From CAUPWF01 sp964367685 (GTDB lineage Bacteria > Bacillota > Clostridia > Lachnospirales > Lachnospiraceae): a DNA stretch of 17,793 bases. The position numbers and the translations under genes were made by a program. A model generated the notes under the pieces. The model ran no database searches, was not told the origin of the DNA, and saw nothing but the letters and a program-made list of their open reading frames with translations. The stretch is from assembly GCA_964367685.1 (NCBI GenBank), contig CAYIYM010000039.1, forward strand, positions 1 to 17,793, in the 5' to 3' direction. Positions within the stretch are counted from its first letter, which is position 1; each line of letters opens with the position of its first letter. Below, one piece after another: positions 1 through 8,405 of the stretch.

Positions 1-44
1 CCTATATCAATAATTTCTACAACTGCTATGTCATTCTTCTTCAT
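1..44 (-). CDS. rlmD: Start of probable 23S rRNA (uracil-C5)-methyltransferase, TRAM domain (partial)
   Basis: Only the first 14 codons are in the window (MKKNDIAVVEIIDI), read leftward from an ATG at 44. An AAGGAG ribosome binding site at 50-55 lies 5 nt upstream. A lysine-rich start leading into a beta strand of this kind is typical of the N-terminal TRAM RNA-binding domain in RlmD/TrmA-family methyltransferases, which methylate uridine in rRNA. The position downstream of yhaM in the same direction fits an arrangement I associate with Lachnospiraceae. The family call rests on a very short peptide plus context; the existence of a gene start here is much firmer than its name. Confidence 0.5.
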   Translation of the reverse strand, partial: MKKNDIAVVEIIDI

Positions 45-69
45 TTTATCTCCTTACCATGGAATGAAC

Positions 70-104
70 AAAGGAGCGGAAGCACTACCTGCTCCTGCTC
101 CTTT
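70..104 (-). terminator. Hairpin between yhaM and the rlmD-like gene
   Basis: Bases 70-84 and 90-104 pair over 15 positions with one mismatch and one G-U, around a 5-nt loop. The outer stem is AAAGGAGC/GCTCCTTT. Read leftward, it sits after the yhaM stop and 25 nt before the next start codon. The run of T after the stem is poor in the leftward direction (TTTGTTCATT), so it may be a weak terminator, an attenuator or a processing site. Confidence 0.5.
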
Positions 105-166
105 ATTTGCGTTTCTTATTATCTATCCTATAACTATTTTTCTATCTCATATTTTCTTATTTAAAT

Positions 167-1111
167 CTAAGAAATAGATGTTCTTCTTAAGTTGGACTCA
201 AACAAGCGGTTATACCCTAACCAATCTTTTGTGTCCTTATCTTTAAAGATTTCGATTAACGTTTGTATTTTTGAATCTGTATTATCCGCAAAATTTAATG
301 CCAATGCTTCTGCTAATGCAGGTTTTTTCGGTGAACCATACTCTAACTCTCCGTGATGTGCAATGATACAATGTTTTAATTCATTTGCAAGAGTAACTGG
401 GAATCCATCGATTGTACGAATTGCATCATTTGCCATTTCCACACCGATTACAATATGACCTAATAATTGGCCTACATCCGTGTAGTCGTTCTCTGGGAAT
501 GCTGATAACTCCTTTATCTTTCCGATATCATGATATAAGGCTCCTGTATATAACAAATCCTTATTGAAAATGCCATATGTATTCGCGTAATATTCACACA
601 TTTTCAAAATGCTTAGTGTATGTTCTAACAATCCACCTGCAAATCCATGATGTACCGTTTTTGCAGCGGAATGTGCCTTGAACACGCTGATAAAGGCTTC
701 ATCATTTACGTAATAAAATTCTGCTGCTTGTTTTAAATATTTATTGTTCATAGAAGAAATAAATCCTAGCAGTTCATCATACATTGAATCCACACATTTT
801 TCTGATGTAGGCATATAATCTGCCGCTTTATACTCATCTGAATCTGCTACACGAATTTGCTTAATATTCATTTGCAATTGACCATTATAGCTTGTTACTT
901 CTCCCACAACATCAATAAAATCTTTCTCTGAATAATCTGCAATCCCTTGGGAATTCGGATCCCACACCTTAGCATCTATTGTTCCTGTTTTATCTTGTAA
1001 AATCAAATTGTCGTAAGCTTTCCCATTTCTAGTTTCAGCACTACGCTTTCCTTTACATAAGTATATCTCTCTTATAACATCGCCTTCGCGTAAACTTCCA
1101 ATAAATTTCAT
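167..1111 (-). CDS. yhaM: 3'-5' exoribonuclease YhaM (OB-fold plus HD domain)
   Basis: YhaM-family enzymes trim RNA, and single-stranded DNA in vitro, from the 3' end in a metal-dependent way in the cytoplasm of Firmicutes. The 314-aa length matches the family (about 313 aa). An OB-fold nucleic-acid-binding domain occupies roughly residues 10-100. A metal-binding HD domain follows: H154/H155 in KTVHHGFAGG, H164 in LLEHTL, the HD pair H194-D195 in ALYHDIGK, H242/H243 in AHHGELEYGS, and D266 in NFADNTDS. All expected metal ligands appear intact. The ATG at 1111 is preceded by an AGAGG-type binding site. It lies 80 nt downstream of the HtrA-like gene with no terminator visible between them, so the two may be co-transcribed. 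Confidence 0.9.
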   Translation of the reverse strand: MKFIGSLREGDVIREIYLCKGKRSAETRNGKAYDNLILQDKTGTIDAKVWDPNSQGIADYSEKDFIDVVGEVTSYNGQLQMNIKQIRVADSDEYKAADYMPTSEKCVDSMYDELLGFISSMNNKYLKQAAEFYYVNDEAFISVFKAHSAAKTVHHGFAGGLLEHTLSILKMCEYYANTYGIFNKDLLYTGALYHDIGKIKELSAFPENDYTDVGQLLGHIVIGVEMANDAIRTIDGFPVTLANELKHCIIAHHGELEYGSPKKPALAEALALNFADNTDSKIQTLIEIFKDKDTKDWLGYNRLFESNLRRTSIS

Positions 1112-1191
1112 ATATATCCTCTTTTCTAGCTTTTTACTCTCTTATTTCTTTGATTTCTAGGCAGCTCTACAATGAATGTACATCAATACCT

Positions 1192-2439
1192 TTAACGTCC
1201 TTGAACTACTATGTCAAATGTTACATCGACATATCCATCTTGTCCTAAGCGCTTGCCTTGAACTACTATGGTATCATTTATCTTGCTTGATAGCAAATAG
1301 TTTTGAAATGTATTTTCTGCCATCACTTCTCTATCACCAATTTTTGTAACAATATCACCACTTCGTACACCTGCTGCCATTGCTGGTGAATCCGCTTCTA
1401 CCATCTGAATAAATAATCCTTTTGGTAATTCATAGCTTTCTTCTAATTCATCTGTAATCAATACACTTGTTATTCCTACATAAGGTGTTGCTTCTGCATT
1501 TAAGAGATTTTCAATAATCTGCTTCATTGAAGAAATGCCAATCCCCTCTGCTCCACCTTCTTGTGAAAGCATTGGACTTAGAATTCCTACGATTTCGCCC
1601 TCCATGTTAATCAACACGCCGCTTCCGCTTTCTGCCATCGGGATATCTGTTGATATCAATTTATAATTTCCATCTACTACATTGTAGGTGTGCTCAACAG
1701 AACTTACTACACCATAACCAATGCTATCCTCTAAATCAAATTGATTTCCAATAGCAATAATAATATCTCCTTGCTTCACAATATTGGAATTCCCTAATTC
1801 CGCAATCACCACTTCCTCATCTTCTAGAATCCCTTTGCCCACAGATAGCACAGAGAATCCGACTCCTTGATGTTCTCCTTTGACAGTGGCTGGATATTCT
1901 TTTTCTGAATTGAATTTTACAATAATCTTCTCACCATCTTGTGCAATATTCAAAGGTACCAATATCAATATTTCGCCTTGTGTTTCAGCTACAATAACAC
2001 CTGTTACCTTTGAATCTGCTTGTTCTTCTAAATCTAAGTCTTGTAGCTCACTTTGTACAATTACTGTACTTTTCATTGCTTCACTTGAGATTTCGTATAA
2101 TTCCTTGTATATTTGTTCGAAGTTGGTGATTTGATCAATTTCACCTTCTTCTTCCTTGATTTCTTGTTTGATTTCTTCTTTCACTTCTTCTTTGACAGTT
2201 TCACTTGTTACATCTTGTTCTTCATCCAATGGGATATCAATGCGTTCCTGCTCCTCAAATGTATCTCCAAACCATTTTTCGATCACAACAAAACCAGTAC
2301 TAGCGGTCAAACCAAACACCAAGCCTAGCACTGCAAAAATCGTAATATATTTCCCAAATCTACGTTTGTTGATTCTATCCCCTTTGATGGTTTCTTGTAT
2401 AAACGAAAACCCCTCCTGCGGATCTTTATGATCATTCAT
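1192..2439 (-). CDS. Membrane-anchored HtrA/DegP-like (S1C) protein with PDZ domain and degenerate catalytic triad
   Basis: The 415-aa protein has a cytoplasmic N-terminus (about 1-30), one transmembrane segment (about 31-53), a strongly acidic Glu/Lys-rich linker (about 63-103), a trypsin-like fold (about 115-313) and a C-terminal PDZ domain (about 318-412, including SPAMAAGVRSGDIVTKIGDR). This is the layout of surface HtrA proteases of Firmicutes, which degrade misfolded exported proteins. The active site is broken: the usual TNNHV histidine region reads EILILVPLNI (Pro at the His position), the DLAVL aspartate region reads GVGFSVLSV, and GNSGGP reads AESGSG with Ser271 kept. It is therefore probably not a protease, and may be a binding or sensing protein. 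The ATG at 2439 is supported by a GAGGAG-type site and a strong promoter upstream. Confidence 0.82.
   Translation of the reverse strand: MNDHKDPQEGFSFIQETIKGDRINKRRFGKYITIFAVLGLVFGLTASTGFVVIEKWFGDTFEEQERIDIPLDEEQDVTSETVKEEVKEEIKQEIKEEEGEIDQITNFEQIYKELYEISSEAMKSTVIVQSELQDLDLEEQADSKVTGVIVAETQGEILILVPLNIAQDGEKIIVKFNSEKEYPATVKGEHQGVGFSVLSVGKGILEDEEVVIAELGNSNIVKQGDIIIAIGNQFDLEDSIGYGVVSSVEHTYNVVDGNYKLISTDIPMAESGSGVLINMEGEIVGILSPMLSQEGGAEGIGISSMKQIIENLLNAEATPYVGITSVLITDELEESYELPKGLFIQMVEADSPAMAAGVRSGDIVTKIGDREVMAENTFQNYLLSSKINDTIVVQGKRLGQDGYVDVTFDIVVQGR
1199..1270. repeat. 15-bp direct repeat inside the HtrA-like gene
   Basis: CCTTGAACTACTATG occurs at 1199-1213 and again at 1256-1270, 57 bp apart. 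On the coding strand both copies encode an IVVQG segment near the C-terminus, in the two last PDZ strands. It may be chance or a small internal duplication. Confidence 0.6.
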
Positions 2440-2470
2440 CTAGCATTTTCTCCTCATCTTTCTTATTTAT

Positions 2471-2499
2471 AGTATACATTATTGATTTTCTCTTTTCAA
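2471..2499 (-). promoter_or_regulatory. Sigma-A-type promoter for the HtrA-like gene
   Basis: On the minus strand TTGAAA (2494-2499) is followed after exactly 17 nt by TATACT (2471-2476), about 30 nt upstream of the start codon. Both hexamers differ from consensus by one base. The 124-bp space 2440-2563 is shared with divergent mutS2. For mutS2 only a weak candidate is seen (TTGATT 2482-2487, CATTAT 2506-2511, 18 nt apart). Confidence 0.7.
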
Positions 2500-2563
2500 C
2501 TGTATCATTATAGAGTAAAATAAGCTACATAGGATTATAAATACATAAAATTTGAGGAAAACA

Positions 2564-4936
2564 ATGAATAATAAAACATTACAAAAATTAGAATATAATA
2601 AGATTATAGAACTTCTGGTTTCACACGCATCTTCCCCTGGAGGAATTAAGCGATGTCAAGACTTAGAACCTTCTATTGAACTTACGACAATTGAAGGCAT
2701 GCAAGAACAAACTTCTGCCGCTTTTTCAAGACTAATTAAGAAGGGGCGCATCTCCTTTAGCGGTTGCTACAGTGTTGAGCACGCCTTAATGCGTATCGAA
2801 ATAGGTGCAACCCTATCAAGCACTGAACTTTTACATGTTTGCAAACTGCTTGAGGCTGCAGGACGTGTAAAGTCTTATGGTCGTCATGATAATGCTGATT
2901 TATCCGAAGATTGCTTAGATTTCTTCTTTGATCAACTAGAACCTGTTTTTCCACTTTCAAGTGAAATAAGACGTTGTATTCTAGGCGAGGACGAAATCAG
3001 TGACGATGCAAGCCCTGCACTTCGTAATATCCGAAGACAAATCAGTAATATTAACGATCGAATCCATTCTACTTTGAGTAATCTAGTAAATGGTTCTCTA
3101 CGTAGCTATCTACAAGATTCCCTCGTTACTATGCGTGGCGATCGTTACTGTGTTCCGATTAAATCAGAATATAAAAACCAAGTTCAAGGAATGATTCATG
3201 ACCAATCTGCTTCTGGCTCTACTCTTTTTGTAGAACCTATGGCTATTGTGAAATTAAATAACGATTTACAAGAACTCTATGCCAAAGAACAATCTGAAAT
3301 CCAAGTTATTCTTGCAAAACTTAGTGAAGAGGTTCTTCCTTATTCTGAACAACTTCGTATCAATTATCTTTCTTTAACCGAATTGGATTTTATTTTTGCT
3401 CGTGGCGGATTAGCATTGGCTATGAACGCAAGCAAACCCGTATTCAATAACGAGGGAGTCATCCATATTCGCCAAGGACGACATCCTTTGCTAGATAAAA
3501 AAACAGTGGTTCCTATCACGCTTACCCTAGGGGAAGATTATAATTTATTAATTGTAACAGGCCCTAACACCGGTGGTAAAACCGTGTCTTTAAAGACTGT
3601 TGGACTCTTCACACTTATGGGGCAATCCGGACTCCATATTCCTGCTCTTGACCGTTCTCGTTTGGCTGTATTTGAACATGTTTTAGCCGATATTGGAGAT
3701 GAACAAAGTATTGAGCAAAGCCTAAGTACCTTCTCATCTCACATGACTAACATTGTGTCCTTCATCAAAAATGTTACAAGAAACTCTCTTGTATTATTCG
3801 ATGAATTAGGTGCTGGAACGGATCCAACTGAAGGTGCTGCACTTGCAATTGCCATCTTAAACCACCTACACAAACGTGGAATTCGCACTATGGCAACTAC
3901 CCATTATAGCGAATTAAAAGTATATGCCTTAACTACTGATGGCGTCGAAAATGCGAGTTGTGAATTTGATGTTGCTACACTCCGCCCTACCTATCGCCTA
4001 CTAGTTGGTATTCCCGGAAAGAGTAATGCATTTGCCATCTCTAGTAAGCTCGGATTGCCAAATTTCATTATAGAAGAAGCAAAAAAACACTTAACTTCCG
4101 AAGACGAATCCTTTGAAGATGTGCTTTCTGATTTGGAAATCAATCGAAAGACGATTGAACGTGAACGTGCCGAAATCGCTTCCCTTCGTAAGGAACTAGA
4201 AGAATTAAAGTCAAAAAAAGAAGAGAAATTCAAAAAAATCGATTCTCAAAAAGATCGAATTCTTGCAAAAGCCAAGGAAGAAGCGAATGAAATCCTACGT
4301 GATGCAAAAGATGTTGCTGACGAGACAATGAAGAACTTCAGAAAGTTCGGAAATCAAAACATTTCTGTAGCTGATATGGAACGGGAACGAGAACGCTTAC
4401 GTCAAAAAATCAAGAAGACTGAACACAAGGTTACTTTACAACCGCAAACAGCCAAAAGGTCTCATAAAGCTTCCGATTTCAAATTAGGAGAATCCGTTAA
4501 AGTATTAAGTATGAATCTTGCCGGTACCGTAAGTACCTTGCCGGATGCTAGAGGAAACCTCTTCGTACAAATGGGAATTCTACGTTCTCAAGTACATATA
4601 TCTGATCTAGAAATTACAGAAGAACCTGTTATTACAACAAAGCAAATGAACAAAACATCTACCGGTAAAATGAAATTCAACAAGGCGTTAACTCTTCGAC
4701 CTGAAATCAATCTTCTTGGGAAAACAGTGGATGAGGCATTGGCCGAATTGGATAAATATCTAGATGATGCATACCTTTCACATCTTAGCCCTGTACGAGT
4801 AGTACATGGCAAGGGTACTGGTGCTCTTCGAAAGGGAGTTCACGACTATCTAAAGCGTTTAAAATATGTTAAATCTTATCGTCTCGGCGAATTCGGTGAA
4901 GGAGATGCCGGTGTTACTATCGTGGAATTTAAATAA
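2564..4936 (+). CDS. mutS2: MutS2 ATPase/endonuclease family protein
   Basis: The gene encodes 790 aa from ATG 2564, the usual MutS2 size. A GAGGA site at 2554-2558 lies 5 nt upstream; an in-frame TTG at 2552 overlaps that site and is not the start. Visible parts: N-terminal core/lever helices, Walker A GPNTGGKT (about 333-340), Walker B LVLFDELGAGTD (about 409-420), a charged coiled coil (about 510-640), a KOW-like beta segment, and a C-terminal Smr domain with HGKGTGALR. MutS2 proteins suppress recombination or, as shown in Bacillus subtilis, act on collided ribosomes. The Smr LDLRG motif reads INLLG here, so nuclease activity is uncertain. The following response regulator starts 50 nt downstream with no terminator between. 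Confidence 0.95.
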   Translation: MNNKTLQKLEYNKIIELLVSHASSPGGIKRCQDLEPSIELTTIEGMQEQTSAAFSRLIKKGRISFSGCYSVEHALMRIEIGATLSSTELLHVCKLLEAAGRVKSYGRHDNADLSEDCLDFFFDQLEPVFPLSSEIRRCILGEDEISDDASPALRNIRRQISNINDRIHSTLSNLVNGSLRSYLQDSLVTMRGDRYCVPIKSEYKNQVQGMIHDQSASGSTLFVEPMAIVKLNNDLQELYAKEQSEIQVILAKLSEEVLPYSEQLRINYLSLTELDFIFARGGLALAMNASKPVFNNEGVIHIRQGRHPLLDKKTVVPITLTLGEDYNLLIVTGPNTGGKTVSLKTVGLFTLMGQSGLHIPALDRSRLAVFEHVLADIGDEQSIEQSLSTFSSHMTNIVSFIKNVTRNSLVLFDELGAGTDPTEGAALAIAILNHLHKRGIRTMATTHYSELKVYALTTDGVENASCEFDVATLRPTYRLLVGIPGKSNAFAISSKLGLPNFIIEEAKKHLTSEDESFEDVLSDLEINRKTIERERAEIASLRKELEELKSKKEEKFKKIDSQKDRILAKAKEEANEILRDAKDVADETMKNFRKFGNQNISVADMERERERLRQKIKKTEHKVTLQPQTAKRSHKASDFKLGESVKVLSMNLAGTVSTLPDARGNLFVQMGILRSQVHISDLEITEEPVITTKQMNKTSTGKMKFNKALTLRPEINLLGKTVDEALAELDKYLDDAYLSHLSPVRVVHGKGTGALRKGVHDYLKRLKYVKSYRLGEFGEGDAGVTIVEFK

Positions 4937-4986
4937 TAAGCCTCTAAATGAATGATTCATTTACGACAAACATAAGGAGAACAACT

Positions 4987-5688
4987 ATGACATCCAAACA
5001 AAAAGTACTAATCGTTGATGACGACGAAAACATCGCAGATTTGATTGCACTCTACCTACAAAAAGAATGTTTTGATATTTTATGTGTTCATGATGGCGAG
5101 GAAGCGATCACTGCTTTTGCATCTTATCAACCAGATATTATTTTATTAGATTTGATGCTACCAGGCATTGATGGCTATCAAGTTTGTAGACATATACGTT
5201 CTGCATCTTCTACACCAATCATAATGCTTTCTGCCAAAGGAGAAATCTTCGATAAGGTGCTAGGATTAGAACTAGGCGCCGATGATTACATTATCAAACC
5301 TTTTGATTCCAAAGAACTTGTTGCACGCGTAAGAGCTGTACTGCGGCGTACCCACGTTACAATAAATGAACTAACCAAATCACCGACTGGAAAGTCTGTA
5401 TCTTATCCAGGTATTACAATCAACCTCACTAATTATTCCGTTGAATGTGATGGTGAGACTGTCGATATGCCACCGAAAGAATTGGAATTATTATATTTCT
5501 TAGCCTCATCACCTAACCAAGTATTTACAAGAGAACAATTACTAGATCAAATCTGGGGCTATGAATACATTGGTGATACACGTACTGTAGATGTTCACAT
5601 CAAGCGTTTACGCGAAAAAATAAAAGACCATACCGCATGGAGCATTGGAACCGTATGGGGTATTGGATATAAATTTGAGGTGAAATAA
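4987..5688 (+). CDS. OmpR/PhoB-family response regulator
   Basis: A DNA-binding response regulator of 233 aa starting at ATG 4987, with AAGGAG at 4974-4979 seven nt upstream. A longer in-frame start at 4948 lacks a binding site and adds a non-conserved tail. The receiver domain (about 6-118) has the acidic cluster DDDE at 11-14, phospho-acceptor D55 in IILLDLMLPG, and K104 in YIIKPF. The winged helix-turn-helix (about 135-231) ends with DTRTVDVHIKRLREKI and GTVWGIGYKFE. All phosphotransfer residues are present. The stop codon overlaps the start of the kinase gene by one base, so the two form a translationally coupled pair. The target regulon and signal cannot be read from the sequence. Confidence 0.93.
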   Translation: MTSKQKVLIVDDDENIADLIALYLQKECFDILCVHDGEEAITAFASYQPDIILLDLMLPGIDGYQVCRHIRSASSTPIIMLSAKGEIFDKVLGLELGADDYIIKPFDSKELVARVRAVLRRTHVTINELTKSPTGKSVSYPGITINLTNYSVECDGETVDMPPKELELLYFLASSPNQVFTREQLLDQIWGYEYIGDTRTVDVHIKRLREKIKDHTAWSIGTVWGIGYKFEVK

Positions 5689-7142
5689 TGAAAAGTACTC
5701 TGTATCTTAAGTTCATCATTATCTATTTCATTTTCGGTTTTCTAACTATATTTGTCGTAGCAACTCTTTCGTCGGAGTTAGTTACAACTCAGTTGGAAAA
5801 TAATGAAATTACATTCCTTAACGAAAAAACCAATTTAATAAGTGCTGCCTATCTGCCTTTTTATTTTGCATCAGATGGGAATTATTTGAACGCAGATACA
5901 AAGTCTGGTGTGCAGCGATTACTACATACTTCCCGCGTTTCTCTTGATGCCACTATTTGGATATTAGATCCCGATGGAAACACTCTAGCCTATGCGGTGA
6001 ATTCACCGAATACCCCACCACCTAAAACGGTGGATGACTTCGATCCCATTGAATATGGTAATAACAAGGCTTTTATCGGTAATTATCATTCTCTATTAGA
6101 AGAAGATTCCATTACCGTCATTGCACCTATTACCTCTGGCTTTCAAACAAAAGGATACCTTTTGGTACACAAACCTTATAGCTTTATCGAAGATGACAAA
6201 GCGGAACTTATGAGTATTATTACAATTACCGCTGCACTTATTTTTATACTTTCATTTTCTATTCTTTTAGCTATACACTTATTAATTTATGTGCCTCTTC
6301 GAAGAATTACAGAGGCTGCAACCCAATATGCATCTGGGAACTTGAATCACGAGGTCCCTGTTCGAACCGAAGATGAAATGGGCTACCTATCTGCTTCCTT
6401 AAATTACATGTCTGCCCAGCTTCGAGATATGGAAGACTATCAGAAGAAATTTATTGGTAATGTGTCTCATGATTTTAGATCTCCTTTAACATCTATCAAA
6501 GGATATATTGAAGCATTAGATGATGGAACCATCCCAATCGAAATGCAAGAAAAGTATTTCAAAATCATCTTATTTGAAACCGAGAGACTTGCTGATTTAA
6601 CCAAGGACCTTCTAACTTTAAATGAATTTGATACGAAAGAACTATTGTTAAATAAAACTTCCTTTGATATTCATGACATGATTAAAAATGTAGCGTCAGC
6701 ATTTGAAGGTACTTGCACCTCTAAGCGGGTTTCAATCGAACTACTTTTAATAACAAAAGCTCTGCGTATTTATGCCGATAAGAGTAAAATACAGCAGGTT
6801 CTTTATAATCTAATTGATAACGCAATCAAGTTTAGTGACTTTGACTCCTCTATTACAATTGAAACTTCTCTTGTGAATGAAAAAGTTTTTATTTCAGTCA
6901 AAGATTCAGGTATCGGAATCTCAAAAGAGAATCTAAATCGAATTTGGGAACGTTTTTACAAGTCTGATAGTTCTCGTGGAAAAGACAAAAAGGGAACTGG
7001 CTTGGGGCTTGCAATTGTAAAGGAAATTATTCAAGCTCATAATGAGAATATCAACGTAATTAGTACAGAAGGAGTTGGGACTCAATTCGTGTTCTCACTT
7101 CCTAAAAATAGACCGATCGATCGTTCGATTGATCGTAAATAA
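5688..7142 (+). CDS. Membrane sensor histidine kinase
   Basis: Partner kinase of the preceding regulator, 484 aa. Transmembrane segments at about 8-28 and 176-202 bracket an extracellular sensor domain of about 145 aa, probably of the Cache/PAS-like type. A HAMP linker follows (about 202-252), then a HisKA domain with phospho-acceptor H261 in NVSHDFRSPLTSIKGY. The HATPase domain has an N-box (LYNLIDNAIKFSD), G1 (DSGIGIS), F-box (WERFYKSDSS) and G2 (GTGLGLAIVK). All catalytic motifs are intact. The ATG at 5688 overlaps the regulator stop (TAATG). The C-terminal tail RPIDRSIDRK is encoded by a palindromic GATCGATCG-rich stretch. The inducing signal is unknown. Confidence 0.93.
   Translation: MKSTLYLKFIIIYFIFGFLTIFVVATLSSELVTTQLENNEITFLNEKTNLISAAYLPFYFASDGNYLNADTKSGVQRLLHTSRVSLDATIWILDPDGNTLAYAVNSPNTPPPKTVDDFDPIEYGNNKAFIGNYHSLLEEDSITVIAPITSGFQTKGYLLVHKPYSFIEDDKAELMSIITITAALIFILSFSILLAIHLLIYVPLRRITEAATQYASGNLNHEVPVRTEDEMGYLSASLNYMSAQLRDMEDYQKKFIGNVSHDFRSPLTSIKGYIEALDDGTIPIEMQEKYFKIILFETERLADLTKDLLTLNEFDTKELLLNKTSFDIHDMIKNVASAFEGTCTSKRVSIELLLITKALRIYADKSKIQQVLYNLIDNAIKFSDFDSSITIETSLVNEKVFISVKDSGIGISKENLNRIWERFYKSDSSRGKDKKGTGLGLAIVKEIIQAHNENINVISTEGVGTQFVFSLPKNRPIDRSIDRK
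7114..7135. repeat. Palindrome at the 3' end of the kinase gene
   Basis: CGATCGATCG (7114-7123) and CGATTGATCG (7126-7135) pair over 10 positions with one G-U and a TT centre. It encodes the last residues of the kinase and lies just before the terminator hairpin. Confidence 0.6.
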
Positions 7143-7149
7143 AAGCCAC

Positions 7150-7191
7150 AAAGAAAGGATGATGCACCTTTGCCTGCATCATCCTTTCTTT
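7150..7191. terminator. Bidirectional intrinsic terminator between converging genes
   Basis: A perfect 17-bp stem (7150-7166 with 7175-7191; outer AAAGAAAGGATG/CATCCTTTCTTT) encloses an 8-nt loop. T-rich ends occur in both directions. It lies 7 nt after the kinase stop and 24 nt after the decarboxylase stop on the other strand, so it closes both transcription units. Confidence 0.92.
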
Positions 7192-7215
7192 TGTTCTATT
7201 TTGGTTCATGTCCCA

Positions 7216-8355
7216 CTAAGACAACCTACGTTTAAACTCATCATATCCAAACTCTTTTGTCACCTCAACTCCACCATCACGTTTTACTCGAACAATAGAT
7301 GGAAGCTTCATCCCATTAAATGTATTATTCTTCACCATAGAATAAATAGCCATATCACAAAAAATTAATTTGTCTCCAATTTCTAATGGTTGATCGAAAG
7401 AATAATCTCCAATAATATCTCCTGCAAGGCATGTCGGTCCTCCTAGGCGATAAGTATATTCTTTCTCTTTTGCTTCTCCGGCTCCAATAATATTGGGTCT
7501 GTATGGCATTTCAATAACATCTGGCATATGACAAGCAGCTGATGTGTCAAGTATGGCCAGTTCCATGCCATTTTCAATCCTATCTAGCACCTCTGTTACC
7601 AAGAATCCTGCATTTAAGGCAATTGCCTCTCCAGGTTCTAAATACACTTGTACATTATACTTTTCTTTAAATGCAAGAACAGCATCTACTAGCAAATCAA
7701 CATCATAATCTGCACGTGTAATATGATGACCGCCACCAAAGTTTACCCATTTCATCTGTGATAAATATGGACCAAATTTCTCTTCTACTGCCGCCAATGT
7801 TGCAACTAGATCATCACTGTTTTGTTCACACAATGTGTGAAAATGTAGTCCACTTATTCCTTCTAAGGATTCCTCACGTAGGTTCGAAATTGTGGTTCCC
7901 ATACGAGATCCTACGCTACAAGGATCATAAATCTCATGATCTCCTGTCGAGAATTCCGGATTAATGCGGATTCCCCATTCTTTTCCACAGGCCATCACTT
8001 TTTCTTTGTACTTATCCACTTGATTGCAAGAGTTAAACACAATATGATCGCAAATCTCACAAATTTCATCCATTTCATCTTCTCGATAAGCCGCAGAATA
8101 AACATGTACCTCGCCACCCATTTCTTCGAATCCAAGCTTCGCTTCATAGAGACCACTCGCTGTAGTTCCCGCTAAATATTCACGAATCAATGGGTATGTA
8201 GAATACATAGAAAATGCTTTTTGTGCTAATAGGATCTTACATCCTGTTCTATCTGAAACATTCTTTAGAACTTCTAAATTACGGATGAGCAAACGCTCAT
8301 CCGTAATATAGTAAGGTGTTCTAATATTTAGATTATTTATATATTCGTAATTCAT
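7216..8355 (-). CDS. nspC: Carboxynorspermidine/carboxyspermidine decarboxylase
   Basis: A PLP-dependent decarboxylase of the alanine-racemase fold (group IV), 379 aa, full length. It removes CO2 from carboxyspermidine or carboxynorspermidine to give spermidine or norspermidine, the last step of the SAM-independent route. The PLP lysine is K46 in ILLAQKAFSM. Other family motifs are GLHFHTLCEQ, WVNFGGGHHIT, YLEPGEAI, DTSAACHMPD, and GGPTCLAGDIIGDY, which supplies the catalytic cysteine from the partner subunit. The ATG at 8355 has an AGAAGGG-type site. It is the last gene of the polyamine operon, 50 nt after the dehydrogenase, and ends at the shared terminator. Which carboxy-polyamine it prefers cannot be told by eye; agmatine-derived carboxyaminopropylagmatine is also possible. 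Confidence 0.93.
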   Translation of the reverse strand: MNYEYINNLNIRTPYYITDERLLIRNLEVLKNVSDRTGCKILLAQKAFSMYSTYPLIREYLAGTTASGLYEAKLGFEEMGGEVHVYSAAYREDEMDEICEICDHIVFNSCNQVDKYKEKVMACGKEWGIRINPEFSTGDHEIYDPCSVGSRMGTTISNLREESLEGISGLHFHTLCEQNSDDLVATLAAVEEKFGPYLSQMKWVNFGGGHHITRADYDVDLLVDAVLAFKEKYNVQVYLEPGEAIALNAGFLVTEVLDRIENGMELAILDTSAACHMPDVIEMPYRPNIIGAGEAKEKEYTYRLGGPTCLAGDIIGDYSFDQPLEIGDKLIFCDMAIYSMVKNNTFNGMKLPSIVRVKRDGGVEVTKEFGYDEFKRRLS

Positions 8356-8405
8356 AATTACAACCCTTCTGTATTTATAGAAATAAATTTCTATTGTCTT
8401 CTAAA

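Noticed and set aside
1880..2431. Rightward ORFs opposite the HtrA-like gene
   Set aside because: They are mirror frames of the acidic linker and protease-fold coding sequence with no family resemblance or binding sites.
2552..2563. Upstream TTG start for mutS2
   Set aside because: The TTG overlaps the GAGGA ribosome binding site that serves ATG 2564; MutS2 homologues begin near the ATG.
4948..4986. Upstream ATG start for the response regulator
   Set aside because: No ribosome binding site and the extra 13 residues are not receiver-domain sequence; AAGGAG precedes ATG 4987.
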